The position numbers and the translations under genes are program-made. A stretch of 6,286 nucleotides of DNA from an uncultured Clostridia bacterium (GTDB lineage: Bacteria > Bacillota > Clostridia > Christensenellales > UBA1242). Location of the stretch: contig CAMLUY010000059.1 in the NCBI GenBank assembly GCA_946487985.1, positions 1 to 6,286 on the forward strand. The letters are read 5' to 3'. This document shows, one piece after another, positions 1 through 5,777 of this stretch. Numbering within the stretch: the first letter of the stretch is position 1; every line of letters begins with the position of its first letter. The notes below the pieces were generated by a model. It had not been told where the DNA came from. It saw nothing but the letters and a program-made list of their open reading frames with translations, and did not search any database.

Positions 1-144
1 ATTGAAGGCGTTGCAGCGGCAAGCGTGCTGATCAATGCGTTCAGTACTACCGGTTTGATGATTGTGGTTTCTGTCGCACTTGAACTTGAAAAACAACTTT
101 CTGCACAAATGTTTGTGCGAAATCATAAAGGATTTTTGAACTAA
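1..144 (+). CDS. secY: SecY preprotein translocase subunit, C-terminal end (partial)
   Basis: The frame is open from base 1 and ends at TAA 142-144, giving the last 47 residues of a longer protein. They form a hydrophobic segment (FSTTGLMIVVSVALELEKQL) followed by a short charged tail ending in RNHKGFLN. That matches the final transmembrane helix and the cytoplasmic KGFL-type tail of SecY, the channel subunit of the Sec translocon in the inner membrane. Position supports this: in Bacillota secY sits at the end of the spc operon directly before adk and map. The start and the other nine or so helices lie outside the window. Identification rests on the tail motif plus synteny. Confidence 0.9.
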   Translation: MEGVAAASVLINAFSTTGLMIVVSVALELEKQLSAQMFVRNHKGFLN

Positions 145-288
145 AAGTTTAAATCCTCGAAACTTGACCTTTGGTCAAAAAACATGGTTTTTACGGTTGA
201 GCCGAAAAACATATGCGCTGAAAATATCGGGCTTTTGAAAAGTTTGACTTTTCAAAGCCTGGTGGAAAAGCGATTATAGGAGATGTAA
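145..288 (+). other. secY-adk intergenic leader with several small hairpins
   Basis: This 144-base gap is the only sizeable one before rplQ ends. It holds a perfect hairpin TTGACC-TTT-GGTCAA (164-178), an adjoining AAAAAC-ATG-GTTTTT (178-192), CGG-TTGAG-CCG (194-204), and a longer arm pair at 230-242 and 248-259 (GGCTTTTGAAAAG / CTTTTCAAAGCC, one bulge). None is followed by a T-run, so none is a good intrinsic terminator. A weak promoter candidate is TTGAGC (197-202), 17 bases, GAAAAT (220-225). AGGAGA at 278-283 serves adk. Possible roles are RNA processing, attenuation or a secondary promoter for adk-map; the sequence does not decide between them. Confidence 0.4.
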
Positions 289-918
289 ATGAAAATTATT
301 CTTTTGGGTGCTCCTGGAAGTGGTAAGGGCACTTTGGCAAAAAAGATTTCAAGGGATTTTGAAATCCCGCAGATTTCAACTGGTGACCTTTTCCGTGCTT
401 GCGTAAAGGCAGAAAACGAGCTTGGCAAGAAGGTAAAATCAATCATGGAAAGCGGTGCACTTGTACCAGATGAAGTGACCATTGAAATTGTCAAAGAGCG
501 TTTGCAGCAGCCAGATTGCAAAAAGGGCTTCATTCTTGACGGCTTTCCAAGAACGGTCAATCAAGCAAAAGCACTTGAAAAGATTTCCCAAATCGACAGC
601 GTAATTCTTGTTGACCTTGCAAACGAAATTATCGTTGAAAGATTGTCATCAAGACGTACTTGTCCAAACTGCGGTGAAATTTACAGCGTAGAAGACAACC
701 CTGAGGGCAAGTGCAAAAAATGCAACAGCAAACTTATTCAGCGTGATGACGATAAACCTGAAACAATACTTCATCGTCTGGAAGTTTATGAACGAAACAC
801 ATCACCACTCATAAACTTCTACAGTGAAAGGCTTTTCAAAGTGTCTTCATCAGGAACTCCTGAGCAGACATATCAGCCTGTAAAAGCTTTTCTTGAAAAG
901 TTGGAGGCGAAGGCTTGA
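289..918 (+). CDS. adk: Adenylate kinase, zinc-lid type
   Basis: Catalyses ATP + AMP to 2 ADP in the cytoplasm and balances the adenylate pool. The 209-aa product has the P-loop GAPGSGKGT (7-15), the AMP-binding STGDLFR (30-36), DGFPRT (84-89) and the LID region. The LID carries a Cys4 zinc site (C125, C128, C142, C145) as in Gram-positive long-form enzymes, followed by QRDDDKPET (151-159). The start is set by the P-loop lying six residues from the N-terminus and by AGGAGA about five bases before the ATG. The stop TGA (916-918) overlaps the TTG start of map. Family length for the long form is about 210-220 aa, so the gene is complete. Confidence 0.97.
   Translation: MKIILLGAPGSGKGTLAKKISRDFEIPQISTGDLFRACVKAENELGKKVKSIMESGALVPDEVTIEIVKERLQQPDCKKGFILDGFPRTVNQAKALEKISQIDSVILVDLANEIIVERLSSRRTCPNCGEIYSVEDNPEGKCKKCNSKLIQRDDDKPETILHRLEVYERNTSPLINFYSERLFKVSSSGTPEQTYQPVKAFLEKLEAKA
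903..907 (+). promoter_or_regulatory. Shine-Dalgarno GGAGG that fixes the TTG start of map
   Basis: GGAGG lies inside the last codons of adk, seven bases before TTG 915-917. It has ideal spacing for that TTG and there is no ATG in the expected place. This supports the non-ATG start and coupling of map translation to adk. Confidence 0.8.
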
Positions 919-1658
919 ACAACTTGACTCCGGCCGAGATGGTCTTGATGAAAAAGGCTTGCGAGATTACTCGTGACGCCTTAAACTACTGTGAAACACT
1001 GATAAAACCAGGTATTTCAACAAAAGAACTTGACAATCTCGTAGAAAAGTTTATAATTAGTAGTGGTGCAACTCCCGCATGTAAAGGATTTGAAGGCTTC
1101 CCTGCATCAATTTGCGCATCTGTAAACGATGTCGTGGTGCATGGCATTCCAAGCGAGCAAATCATTTTGAAAGAGGGGGACATTATCAGCATTGACCTTG
1201 TAGTTGAGTACAAAGGCCTCAATGGTGATGCTGCGCGTACTTTCCCTGTTGGCAGGATTTCACCTGAAAAAGAAAAATTGATTCAGGTGACAAAAGAGTG
1301 CTTCTTTGAAGGCATCAAGCATCTTGCTGTTGGCCACCGTTTGGGAGAGTTGTCGCACGCTATTCAGCAGCACGCCGAAAAAAATGGCTTTTCGGTGGTA
1401 CGTGAACTTGTCGGTCATGGCATTGGCAAAAGCATGCATGAGCCGCCAAACGTGCCAAACTACGGAAAAGTGACAGACGGCCCGATTGTTACAGACAACG
1501 CCTGCCTTGCGGTTGAGCCCATGATAAACCTTGGGCGTAAAGAGGTATGGCTTCTTGAAGACGGTTGGGGAGTAATCACCCGTGACGGAAAGTGCTCGGC
1601 GCACTATGAAAATACTGTCCATGTCACCAAAGATGGAATTGAAATTTTGACTTTATAG
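915..1658 (+). CDS. map: Type I methionine aminopeptidase
   Basis: Removes the initiator Met from nascent proteins and is a cytoplasmic two-metal peptidase. The 247-aa product has all the pita-bread fold ligands: H76 in VVVHGIP, D94 in SIDLVV, D105 in NGDAARTF, H168 in GHGIGKSMHEPP, E201 in AVEPM and E232 in HYENTV. There is no N-terminal zinc-finger extension, so it is the minimal type Ia form. The start is TTG overlapping the adk stop (TTGA), with GGAGG seven bases upstream; the next candidate, ATG 939, would cut the first helix and lacks a good site. The adk-map-infA order is the standard Bacillota arrangement. The enzyme acts on products of the surrounding translation genes. Confidence 0.96.
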   Translation: MNNLTPAEMVLMKKACEITRDALNYCETLIKPGISTKELDNLVEKFIISSGATPACKGFEGFPASICASVNDVVVHGIPSEQIILKEGDIISIDLVVEYKGLNGDAARTFPVGRISPEKEKLIQVTKECFFEGIKHLAVGHRLGELSHAIQQHAEKNGFSVVRELVGHGIGKSMHEPPNVPNYGKVTDGPIVTDNACLAVEPMINLGRKEVWLLEDGWGVITRDGKCSAHYENTVHVTKDGIEILTL

Positions 1659-1675
1659 GGAAAAATATCAAGCGT

Positions 1676-1951
1676 ATGAAAGTGAACACGGGAAGCGTTG
1701 TCATGGCGACAGCGGGAAAGGAAAAAGGACAGATTTTTATAGTAGTTAAGGTTGCTGACGGGTTTGCCTTTTTGTGTGATGGCAAACGATTGAAAATATC
1801 GCGACCAAAGAAAAAAAGCCTCAAACACGTCAAGCTTGTCCAAACAGAGGGCTTGTGCGAAGAGGAAATCGAACAAAATGAGCGTACAAACGCGCTATTG
1901 CGGAAATTTTTATCGAAGAAAAGGAGTGACGCATGTCAAAAGACGATGTAA
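1676..1951 (+). CDS. KOW-domain RNA-binding protein (L14e-like)
   Basis: A 91-aa basic protein. The N-terminal half, TGSVVMATAGKEKGQIFIVVKV (about 5-26), reads as a KOW motif with its conserved glycines. It is followed by DGKRLKISRPKKKSLKHVKL (35-54), a basic stretch typical of the bacterial ribosomal L14e/L6e/L27e-like proteins found between map and infA in Clostridia. The family is assumed to bind RNA or the ribosome, but its function is not established. The C-terminal tail (55-91) is charged and probably flexible. The start has only a weak site (AGGGA at 1657-1661, 14 bases away), suggesting coupling to map. Its last 19 bases overlap infA in another frame, so the tail also encodes the infA ribosome binding site. 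Confidence 0.8.
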   Translation: MKVNTGSVVMATAGKEKGQIFIVVKVADGFAFLCDGKRLKISRPKKKSLKHVKLVQTEGLCEEEIEQNERTNALLRKFLSKKRSDACQKTM

Positions 1952-2154
1952 TTGAATTTGAAGGAGTTGTTGAGGAAGTTTTGCCAAACACAACTTTCAG
2001 AGTACGCCTGTCAAACGGACATGAAATAATCACCTACCTGTCAGGAAGGTTGAGAAAAAACTATATCAAAATTCTTGAAGGTGACAAAGTAAAAATTGAA
2101 ATGAGCCCGTACGACCTTACAAAAGGCCGCATCACATGGCGTGACAAGGGCTAA
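1933..2154 (+). CDS. infA: Translation initiation factor IF-1
   Basis: A 73-aa S1/OB-fold protein that binds the 30S A site and helps IF-2 and IF-3 select the start codon. The sequence is recognisable end to end: MSKDDVIEFEGVVEEVLPNTTFRV at the N-terminus, LSNGHEI in the middle, then GDKVKIEMSPYDLTKGRITWR near the C-terminus, the IF-1 hallmark. Length equals the usual 71-73 aa. AGGAG (1922-1926) lies six bases before ATG, inside the end of the KOW gene, and the first 19 bases of infA overlap that gene. rpmJ starts 12 bases after the stop. Confidence 0.97.
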   Translation: MSKDDVIEFEGVVEEVLPNTTFRVRLSNGHEIITYLSGRLRKNYIKILEGDKVKIEMSPYDLTKGRITWRDKG

Positions 2155-2166
2155 AAAGGAGAAAAA

Positions 2167-2283
2167 ATGAAAGTTAGAGCATCTGTAAAGCCAATTTGTG
2201 ATAAGTGCAAAGTCATTAAGCGTGATGGCAAGGTAATGGTCATCTGCTCAAAAAGTGCAAAGCACAAACAAGTTCAAGGCTAA
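2167..2283 (+). CDS. rpmJ: 50S ribosomal protein L36, zinc-ribbon (C+) form
   Basis: A 38-aa gene reading MKVRASVKPICDKCKVIKR, then DGKVMVICSKSAKHKQVQG. The zinc ribbon ligands C11, C14, C27 and H33 are all present, so this is the zinc-binding form of L36, the smallest large-subunit protein, which binds 23S rRNA. AAGGAG directly after the infA stop gives a good site about six bases before ATG. Placement between infA and rpsM is the conserved position in Bacillota. The stop is TAA 2281-2283, followed by the rpsM leader of 24 bases. Confidence 0.97.
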   Translation: MKVRASVKPICDKCKVIKRDGKVMVICSKSAKHKQVQG

Positions 2284-2307
2284 TAAAAAAATTGGAGGAG
2301 AAAAAGA

Positions 2308-2685
2308 ATGGCAAGAATTGCTGGTGTAGACCTGCCTAGGGAAAAGAGATTGGAACTGGGATTGACATATATCTATGGAATCGGTCGTGACACATCAAAC
2401 AAAATTTGTGAAGCAACAGGCGTCAGCGCAGACATTCGCGTTAAAGACCTGACTGACGAACAGGTTGCAAAACTTCGTAACTATATCGAGCACAACCTCA
2501 TTGTTGAAGGTGAGCTCCGCAAAAAAGTCGACATGGACATTAAAAAACTCAGCGAAATTGGTTGCTATCGCGGCGTTCGCCACAGAAAAGGACTTCCTGT
2601 TCGTGGTCAGAACACTCGCAACAATGCGCGCACAAGAAAAGGACCTAAAAAGGTCATCGCTGGCAGCTCAAAGAAAGGTAAGTAA
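2308..2685 (+). CDS. rpsM: 30S ribosomal protein S13
   Basis: S13 sits in the 30S head, contacts the P-site tRNA through its C-terminal tail and bridges to the 50S subunit. The 125-aa product starts MARIAGVDLPREKRLELGLTYIYGIG, has the helix-two-turn-helix region (about 15-60), and carries GLPVRGQ (95-101) and TRNNARTRKG (103-112), with a lysine-rich tail. Length matches the family (about 118-125). GGAGGAG at 2294-2300 is a strong site. In enterobacteria an S4-binding pseudoknot precedes this gene; here only 24 bases separate it from rpmJ, so that leader is absent. Confidence 0.98.
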   Translation: MARIAGVDLPREKRLELGLTYIYGIGRDTSNKICEATGVSADIRVKDLTDEQVAKLRNYIEHNLIVEGELRKKVDMDIKKLSEIGCYRGVRHRKGLPVRGQNTRNNARTRKGPKKVIAGSSKKGK

Positions 2686-2694
2686 GGGGGCAAT

Positions 2695-3090
2695 ATGGCA
2701 ACAAATACAAATAAGAAGACAACCAAAAAAAGAGTCAGCAAGAATATTTCTGCTGGACAAGTTCACATCAAAACATCTTTCAACAACACCATTGTTACCT
2801 TTACTGACTGCGATGGCAATGTTTTGTCATGGTGCAGCTCAGGCAAACTTGGCCTGAAAGGCTCAAAGAAAAGCACACCATTCGCAGCTCAATCTTGCGT
2901 TGAAGACGCAGCAAAAGTCGCAAAAGAACATGGCATCAAAACAGTTGAGGTTTTCGTGAAAGGACCTGGCTCTGGTCGCGAACTGGCTATCCGTTCACTG
3001 CAAAACTGTGACCTTAATGTAACCATGATAAAGGATGTATCTCCAATCGCGCACAACGGTTGCAGACCTCCTAAAACCAGAAGAGTATAA
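2695..3090 (+). CDS. rpsK: 30S ribosomal protein S11
   Basis: S11 forms part of the 30S platform near the E site, next to 16S helices around the mRNA exit. The 131-aa product shows VHIKTSFNNTIVTFTDCDG (23-41), GLKGSKKSTPFAAQ (53-66), VKGPGSGRELAIRSL (88-102) and the C-terminal AHNGCRPPKTRRV (119-131), all family landmarks. It has five cysteines (39, 47, 68, 105, 123), more than I expect for the family. AAGGGGG immediately precedes it, with the rpsM stop nine bases upstream. The first 18 residues are a basic, probably disordered tail. Confidence 0.98.
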   Translation: MATNTNKKTTKKRVSKNISAGQVHIKTSFNNTIVTFTDCDGNVLSWCSSGKLGLKGSKKSTPFAAQSCVEDAAKVAKEHGIKTVEVFVKGPGSGRELAIRSLQNCDLNVTMIKDVSPIAHNGCRPPKTRRV

Positions 3091-3102
3091 AAGGAGATTC
3101 AA

Positions 3103-3729
3103 ATGGCAAGAACTATTGAACCTGACTGCCGTCAATGCAGACGTGAAGGATGCAAGCTTTTCCTTAAAGGCGAGCGCTGCACAAGCAAGAAGTGCGCCAT
3201 GGAAAGACGCCCTGTTATTCCTGGACAACATGGCAATTCAAAGCGCAGGGTTGCATTCTCAGAATACGGCACTCAGCTGAGAGAAAAACAAAAAGTAAAA
3301 CGTATGTACGGTGTACTTGAAAAACAATTCCATGAATACTATGAAAAAGCAAAGGCAATGCAGGGCGCTACTGGTGAAAACATGCTTATACTGATTGAGC
3401 GTCGCCTTGACAATGTCGTTTACAGAATGGGTATTGGTGCAAGCCGCAAACAATGCCGCCAGATGGTAAACCATGGACTTATTACAGTCAATGGCAAGCG
3501 TGTGAACATCCCTTCATATCGCGTTAAAGCCGGCGACGTAATCGCAATCAAAGAAAACAAACAGGACAACGAAATATTCAAGGGGCTCAGGGGCAGCAAA
3601 GTCGTAATGCCAAAGTGGGTTGAATTTGACACAAACACATTTACAGGCAAAGTTGTTGCTCTCCCTACGAGAGAGGATATCGACTCCGACATCAAAGAAC
3701 AGCTTATCGTTGAATTGTATTCAAGATAG
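3103..3729 (+). CDS. rpsD: 30S ribosomal protein S4, zinc-binding form
   Basis: A primary 16S rRNA-binding assembly protein of the 30S body that also affects decoding fidelity. The 208-aa product has a Cys4 zinc site near the N-terminus (C9, C12, C26, C31, with an extra C17), then EYGTQLREKQKVKRMYGVLEKQF typical of S4. The S4 RNA-binding domain starts at RRLDNVVYRMGI (100-111) and covers SRKQCRQMVNHGLITVNGKRVNIPS. It ends with the usual ELYSR-type C-terminus. AAGGAG 3091-3096 precedes ATG by six bases. Its place between rpsK and rpoA is the ancestral alpha-operon order; in Bacillus rpsD is elsewhere, so this argues against Bacilli. S4 is an autogenous repressor in several lineages, but no leader for that is visible here. 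Confidence 0.98.
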   Translation: MARTIEPDCRQCRREGCKLFLKGERCTSKKCAMERRPVIPGQHGNSKRRVAFSEYGTQLREKQKVKRMYGVLEKQFHEYYEKAKAMQGATGENMLILIERRLDNVVYRMGIGASRKQCRQMVNHGLITVNGKRVNIPSYRVKAGDVIAIKENKQDNEIFKGLRGSKVVMPKWVEFDTNTFTGKVVALPTREDIDSDIKEQLIVELYSR

Positions 3730-3744
3730 TAGGAGGACAAAAAT

Positions 3745-4695
3745 ATGGAAATGGAAAGACCAAAAATCACTTGCGAAGAAACCGACAATGGCGCTTTTGC
3801 AAGATTTGTTGTTGAACCACTTGAAAAAGGCTACGGCATTACACTTGGCAATGCTATGAGGCGCACACTTCTGTCATCACTGCCTGGCTCTGCTGCCATC
3901 GCAGTACGTATTGCAGGCGTGCCACATGAATTTTCAACAGTACGTGGAGTTACCGAAGACGTTGTTGACATTATTCTCAACCTGAAAGGACTTGCAGTAA
4001 AATGCAAAGATCAGAGCAGAGATTTTGTAACATATCTTCACATCAGAAAAACAGGTGCAGGTGAAGTTACTGCTCGTGATTTTGAGGAAAACTCTGATGT
4101 TGAAATTCTCAATCCTGACATGCATATTTGCACTATGGACGACGGCGCTGTACTTGACATGGACGTGATGATTGGCAATGGCCGAGGATATGTGCCAAAC
4201 AACATCAACAAAGAAAAATTTGATGATATTGACTACATTGCAATCGACTCACTTTTCTCACCTGTAAAGAGAGTTAATTTCAATGTTGAAAGCACACGTG
4301 TTGGTCAAAGCGTGAACTTTGACAAGCTTACACTTGAAGTTGACACAAACGGCACGACATCAGCTCGTGAAATCGTTTCACTTGCTGGCAAAATCATAAT
4401 GGAACATGTCGGTCTGTTTGTTGATCTGTGTGCACAAATGGCAAATACAGACATACTTGTTTCTCGTGAAGAGGACAAGCAGGTTAAACTTTTGGAACTT
4501 CCTATCGAGGAAATGGATCTTTCTGTTCGTTCCTACAACTGCTTGAAAAGAGCAGGTATCAACACTGTTGACGACCTTATCAAGAAATCAAGAAGCGACA
4601 TGTTGAAAGTCAAGAATCTTGGTATCAAATCTATTGACGAGGTTATCGCAAAACTTGAAAGCTATGGGCTTTCACTTCGCAAGGACGAAGATTAA
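3745..4695 (+). CDS. rpoA: DNA-directed RNA polymerase subunit alpha
   Basis: Alpha dimerises to seed assembly of core RNA polymerase and its C-terminal domain contacts UP elements and activators. The 316-aa product has the N-terminal assembly domain with FVVEPLEKGYGITLGNAMRR (21-40) and LLSSLPGSA, the central insert domain, then a linker near 240-255. The alpha-CTD follows with VRSYNCLKRAGINTVDDL (261-278) and VKNLGIKSIDEV (289-300). R262 and N265 match the DNA-contacting Arg265 and Asn268 of E. coli. AGGAGG 3731-3736 favours ATG 3745; a second in-frame ATG at 3751 is possible. Length is normal for Bacillota (about 314). Confidence 0.98.
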   Translation: MEMERPKITCEETDNGAFARFVVEPLEKGYGITLGNAMRRTLLSSLPGSAAIAVRIAGVPHEFSTVRGVTEDVVDIILNLKGLAVKCKDQSRDFVTYLHIRKTGAGEVTARDFEENSDVEILNPDMHICTMDDGAVLDMDVMIGNGRGYVPNNINKEKFDDIDYIAIDSLFSPVKRVNFNVESTRVGQSVNFDKLTLEVDTNGTTSAREIVSLAGKIIMEHVGLFVDLCAQMANTDILVSREEDKQVKLLELPIEEMDLSVRSYNCLKRAGINTVDDLIKKSRSDMLKVKNLGIKSIDEVIAKLESYGLSLRKDED

Positions 4696-4716
4696 ACATT
4701 ATAAAGGAGAAAAATA

Positions 4717-5226
4717 ATGGCTAATGCAAAATTAGGTAGACCAAGTAAAGAAAAGAATTCAATGATTCGCGGACTTGTATCCGATCTTCTTTGGTTCGGC
4801 AAAGTTGAAACAACTCTTGCAAAAGCTAAGTCAGTAAGGTCGCAGGCAGAAAAGATCATCACAAAAGCAATAAACTCATACGAGGACATTGTCAAAACGA
4901 CAAAAGAAATCAAAGATGATAAGGGCGTTAAAGTAAAAACTGCTGTTTCAAATGACGGTCCTAAAAAGCTTGCTGCTCGCAGACAGATGATGGCATACCT
5001 TATGGACAGACAAGAGCAAAGAAAGCCAAAAGAATCGCTTGAAGCTTTTGAAGCAAGGACAAATGGAATCAATCACCCACTTCTTGAAAAGATTTTCAAC
5101 CTTTACGCTCCAAAATATGCTGCACGCATCAAAGAGCTTGGACAGGCTGGTGGCTACACACGCATTGTCAAACTTGGACAACGCCGTGGCGACAGCGCTG
5201 AAATGGCAATCGTTGAACTTATTTAA
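4717..5226 (+). CDS. rplQ: 50S ribosomal protein L17, long form with internal insertions
   Basis: L17 lies on the solvent side of the 50S near the exit tunnel and is the last gene of the alpha operon. The N-terminus (KLGRPSKEKNSMIRGLVSDLL, 5-25, then VETTLAKAKSVRSQAEKIIT) and C-terminus (GGYTRIVKLGQRRGDSAEMAIVELI, 145-169) are typical. At 169 aa it is about 45-50 residues longer than the usual 113-127. The extra residues fall in two blocks, about 52-82 and 98-117, flanking the conserved KLAARRQMMAYL (84-95). Both are charged, and the frame is continuous, so they are insertions rather than a frameshift. AAAGGAGA 4703-4710 precedes ATG. The terminator follows immediately. Confidence 0.96.
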   Translation: MANAKLGRPSKEKNSMIRGLVSDLLWFGKVETTLAKAKSVRSQAEKIITKAINSYEDIVKTTKEIKDDKGVKVKTAVSNDGPKKLAARRQMMAYLMDRQEQRKPKESLEAFEARTNGINHPLLEKIFNLYAPKYAARIKELGQAGGYTRIVKLGQRRGDSAEMAIVELI

Positions 5227-5228
5227 AT

Positions 5229-5259
5229 AAAAAAATCATTGCATCGCAATGATTTTTTT
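5229..5259 (+). terminator. Intrinsic terminator of the ribosomal protein operon
   Basis: Perfect inverted repeat: AAAAAAATCATTGC (5229-5242), three-base loop ATC, GCAATGATTTTTTT (5246-5259). It begins three bases after the rplQ stop. The A-run before and T-run after the stem mean it can work in both directions. The core is only seven base pairs excluding the A:T runs, but the seven-T tail is strong. Confidence 0.93.
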
Positions 5260-5270
5260 GTTGTAAAAGT

Positions 5271-5303
5271 CGCAGGCAAGGTCTAGGTATTTTGAAACTA
5301 GTG
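5271..5303 (+). repeat. Left arm of a long-range inverted repeat around the TM2-like gene
   Basis: Pairs with 6000-6033 in inverted orientation. From the outside inward the arm reads CGCAGG, four bases, GTCTA, four non-matching bases, then TTTTGAAACTAGTG. The partner's reverse complement reads CGCAGG, five bases, GTCTA, four bases, TTTTGAAACTAGTG. That is 25 matching positions in the three shared blocks, in the same order and near-identical spacing, about 700 bases apart. It could be the terminal inverted repeat of a decayed mobile unit or a repeated site bound by one protein. No target-site duplication is visible outside either arm. Confidence 0.6.
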
Positions 5304-5348
5304 AAAAATAATATATTTGCATATTTCGACAAATTTATTAATATTTGC

Positions 5349-5379
5349 TTGACCTCCCCCCCCACATATATGCTAGACT
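5349..5379 (+). promoter_or_regulatory. Candidate promoter with a poly-C spacer for the TM2-like gene
   Basis: TTGACC (5349-5354) serves as -35. TAGACT (5374-5379) preceded by TGC gives an extended -10 (TGnTAnnnT). The spacer is 19 bases and contains eight consecutive C (5356-5363), striking in such AT-rich DNA. The -10 is about 20 bases before the ATG. The promoter is inferred from the motifs only; a 17-base spacing with a poorer -10 (GCTAGA) is the alternative reading. Confidence 0.45.
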
Positions 5380-5398
5380 CCTTATTAAAGAGGATTTT

Positions 5399-5626
5399 AT
5401 GGATAGTAATAAAGTGGTTCGTTTCTTATTAACATTCTTTTTAGGCTTTATTGGAAGTTTTATAATTAATCACACTTATTTAAAACCAGAAGGATTTAAA
5501 TCTAGAACATTGGCTTATTTCTTTTTAACAATAATTACTTTTGGAATTTACGGATTAGTTGCATCTATTTGTAATTTATCATTTGATTCTAGCAAATCAA
5601 GTAATATCGGTTATTTTAAAGATTAA
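5399..5626 (+). CDS. Small two-pass membrane protein, TM2-domain-like
   Basis: A 75-aa hydrophobic protein of unknown function. Residues 6-24 (VVRFLLTFFLGFIGSFIIN) and about 38-60 (TLAYFFLTIITFGIYGLVASICNL) are two transmembrane helices. They are joined by a short polar loop with HTYLKPEGFKSRT, and a polar tail ends NIGYFKD. The lysine before the first helix, the FFLG.IG motif and the FGIYGL turn in the second helix resemble the TM2 domain family, but assignment is by resemblance. ATG 5399 is chosen because AGAGGA (5389-5394) lies just upstream; the frame is open back to TTG 5345, but that would code through the poly-C promoter. Seven of eight Leu codons are TTA, which is rare in the preceding operon. 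It is alone between long inverted repeats. Confidence 0.75.
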   Translation: MDSNKVVRFLLTFFLGFIGSFIINHTYLKPEGFKSRTLAYFFLTIITFGIYGLVASICNLSFDSSKSSNIGYFKD

Positions 5627-5640
5627 GAATTTGGCACTTA

Positions 5641-5698
5641 GACGTGTGCTTGTCATATACAAGTGTTCTCGCTTCGCTCGAACAGGCAAGCACACGTC
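5641..5698. repeat. Palindromic hairpin element after the TM2-like gene (REP-like)
   Basis: Outer arms GACGTGTGCTTG (5641-5652) and CAAGCACACGTC (5687-5698) are perfect 12-bp complements, extendable by one G-U and one C-G pair. Inside, TGTTC (5664-5668) pairs with GAACA (5680-5684), enclosing the self-complementary-looking TCGCTTCGCTC. The left side can instead form CTTGT-CATAT-ACAAG (5649-5663). No T-run follows, so it is not a simple intrinsic terminator. The form resembles repetitive extragenic palindromes; GCTCGAACA recurs at 6273-6281. Confidence 0.65.
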
Positions 5699-5720
5699 AA
5701 CAAACTAAATTTAAGCAGAC

Positions 5721-5763
5721 AAAAAGCGAAAGTGTTGGTGAACGTAACACACTTTCGCTTTTT
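5721..5763. terminator. Strong hairpin with A-run and T-run, probable bidirectional terminator
   Basis: AAAAAGCGAAAGTGT (5721-5735) and ACACTTTCGCTTTTT (5749-5763) are perfect 15-bp complements around a 13-base loop. The stem can be lengthened by CAG (5716-5718 region) with CTG 5765-5767 after a one-base bulge. A-run on one side and T-run on the other fit termination in either direction. It would end the transcript of the TM2-like gene about 95 bases past its stop. Confidence 0.75.
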
Positions 5764-5777
5764 GCTGTTTATATAAT

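Noticed and set aside
164..192. Intrinsic terminator after secY.
   Set aside because: The TTGACC/GGTCAA hairpin is followed by A rather than T on the + strand, and the next stem is only weak A:T pairs.
2284..2307. An S4-type autoregulatory pseudoknot before rpsM as in enterobacteria.
   Set aside because: Only 24 bases separate rpmJ and rpsM, occupied by an A-run and the ribosome site; no room for the fold.
2465..2857. A 130-codon + strand frame across the rpsM-rpsK junction.
   Set aside because: It overlaps two certain ribosomal protein genes out of frame and its translation resembles no family.
3420..3788. Minus-strand 122-codon frame opposite rpsD, and a similar 120-codon one at 1260-1622 opposite map.
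   Set aside because: Both are antisense shadows of strongly conserved genes, without ribosome sites or recognisable motifs.
5345..5398. Upstream TTG start that would add 18 residues to the TM2-like protein.
   Set aside because: The extension would code through the poly-C run and promoter motifs and lacks a ribosome site, whereas AGAGGA lies just before ATG 5399.
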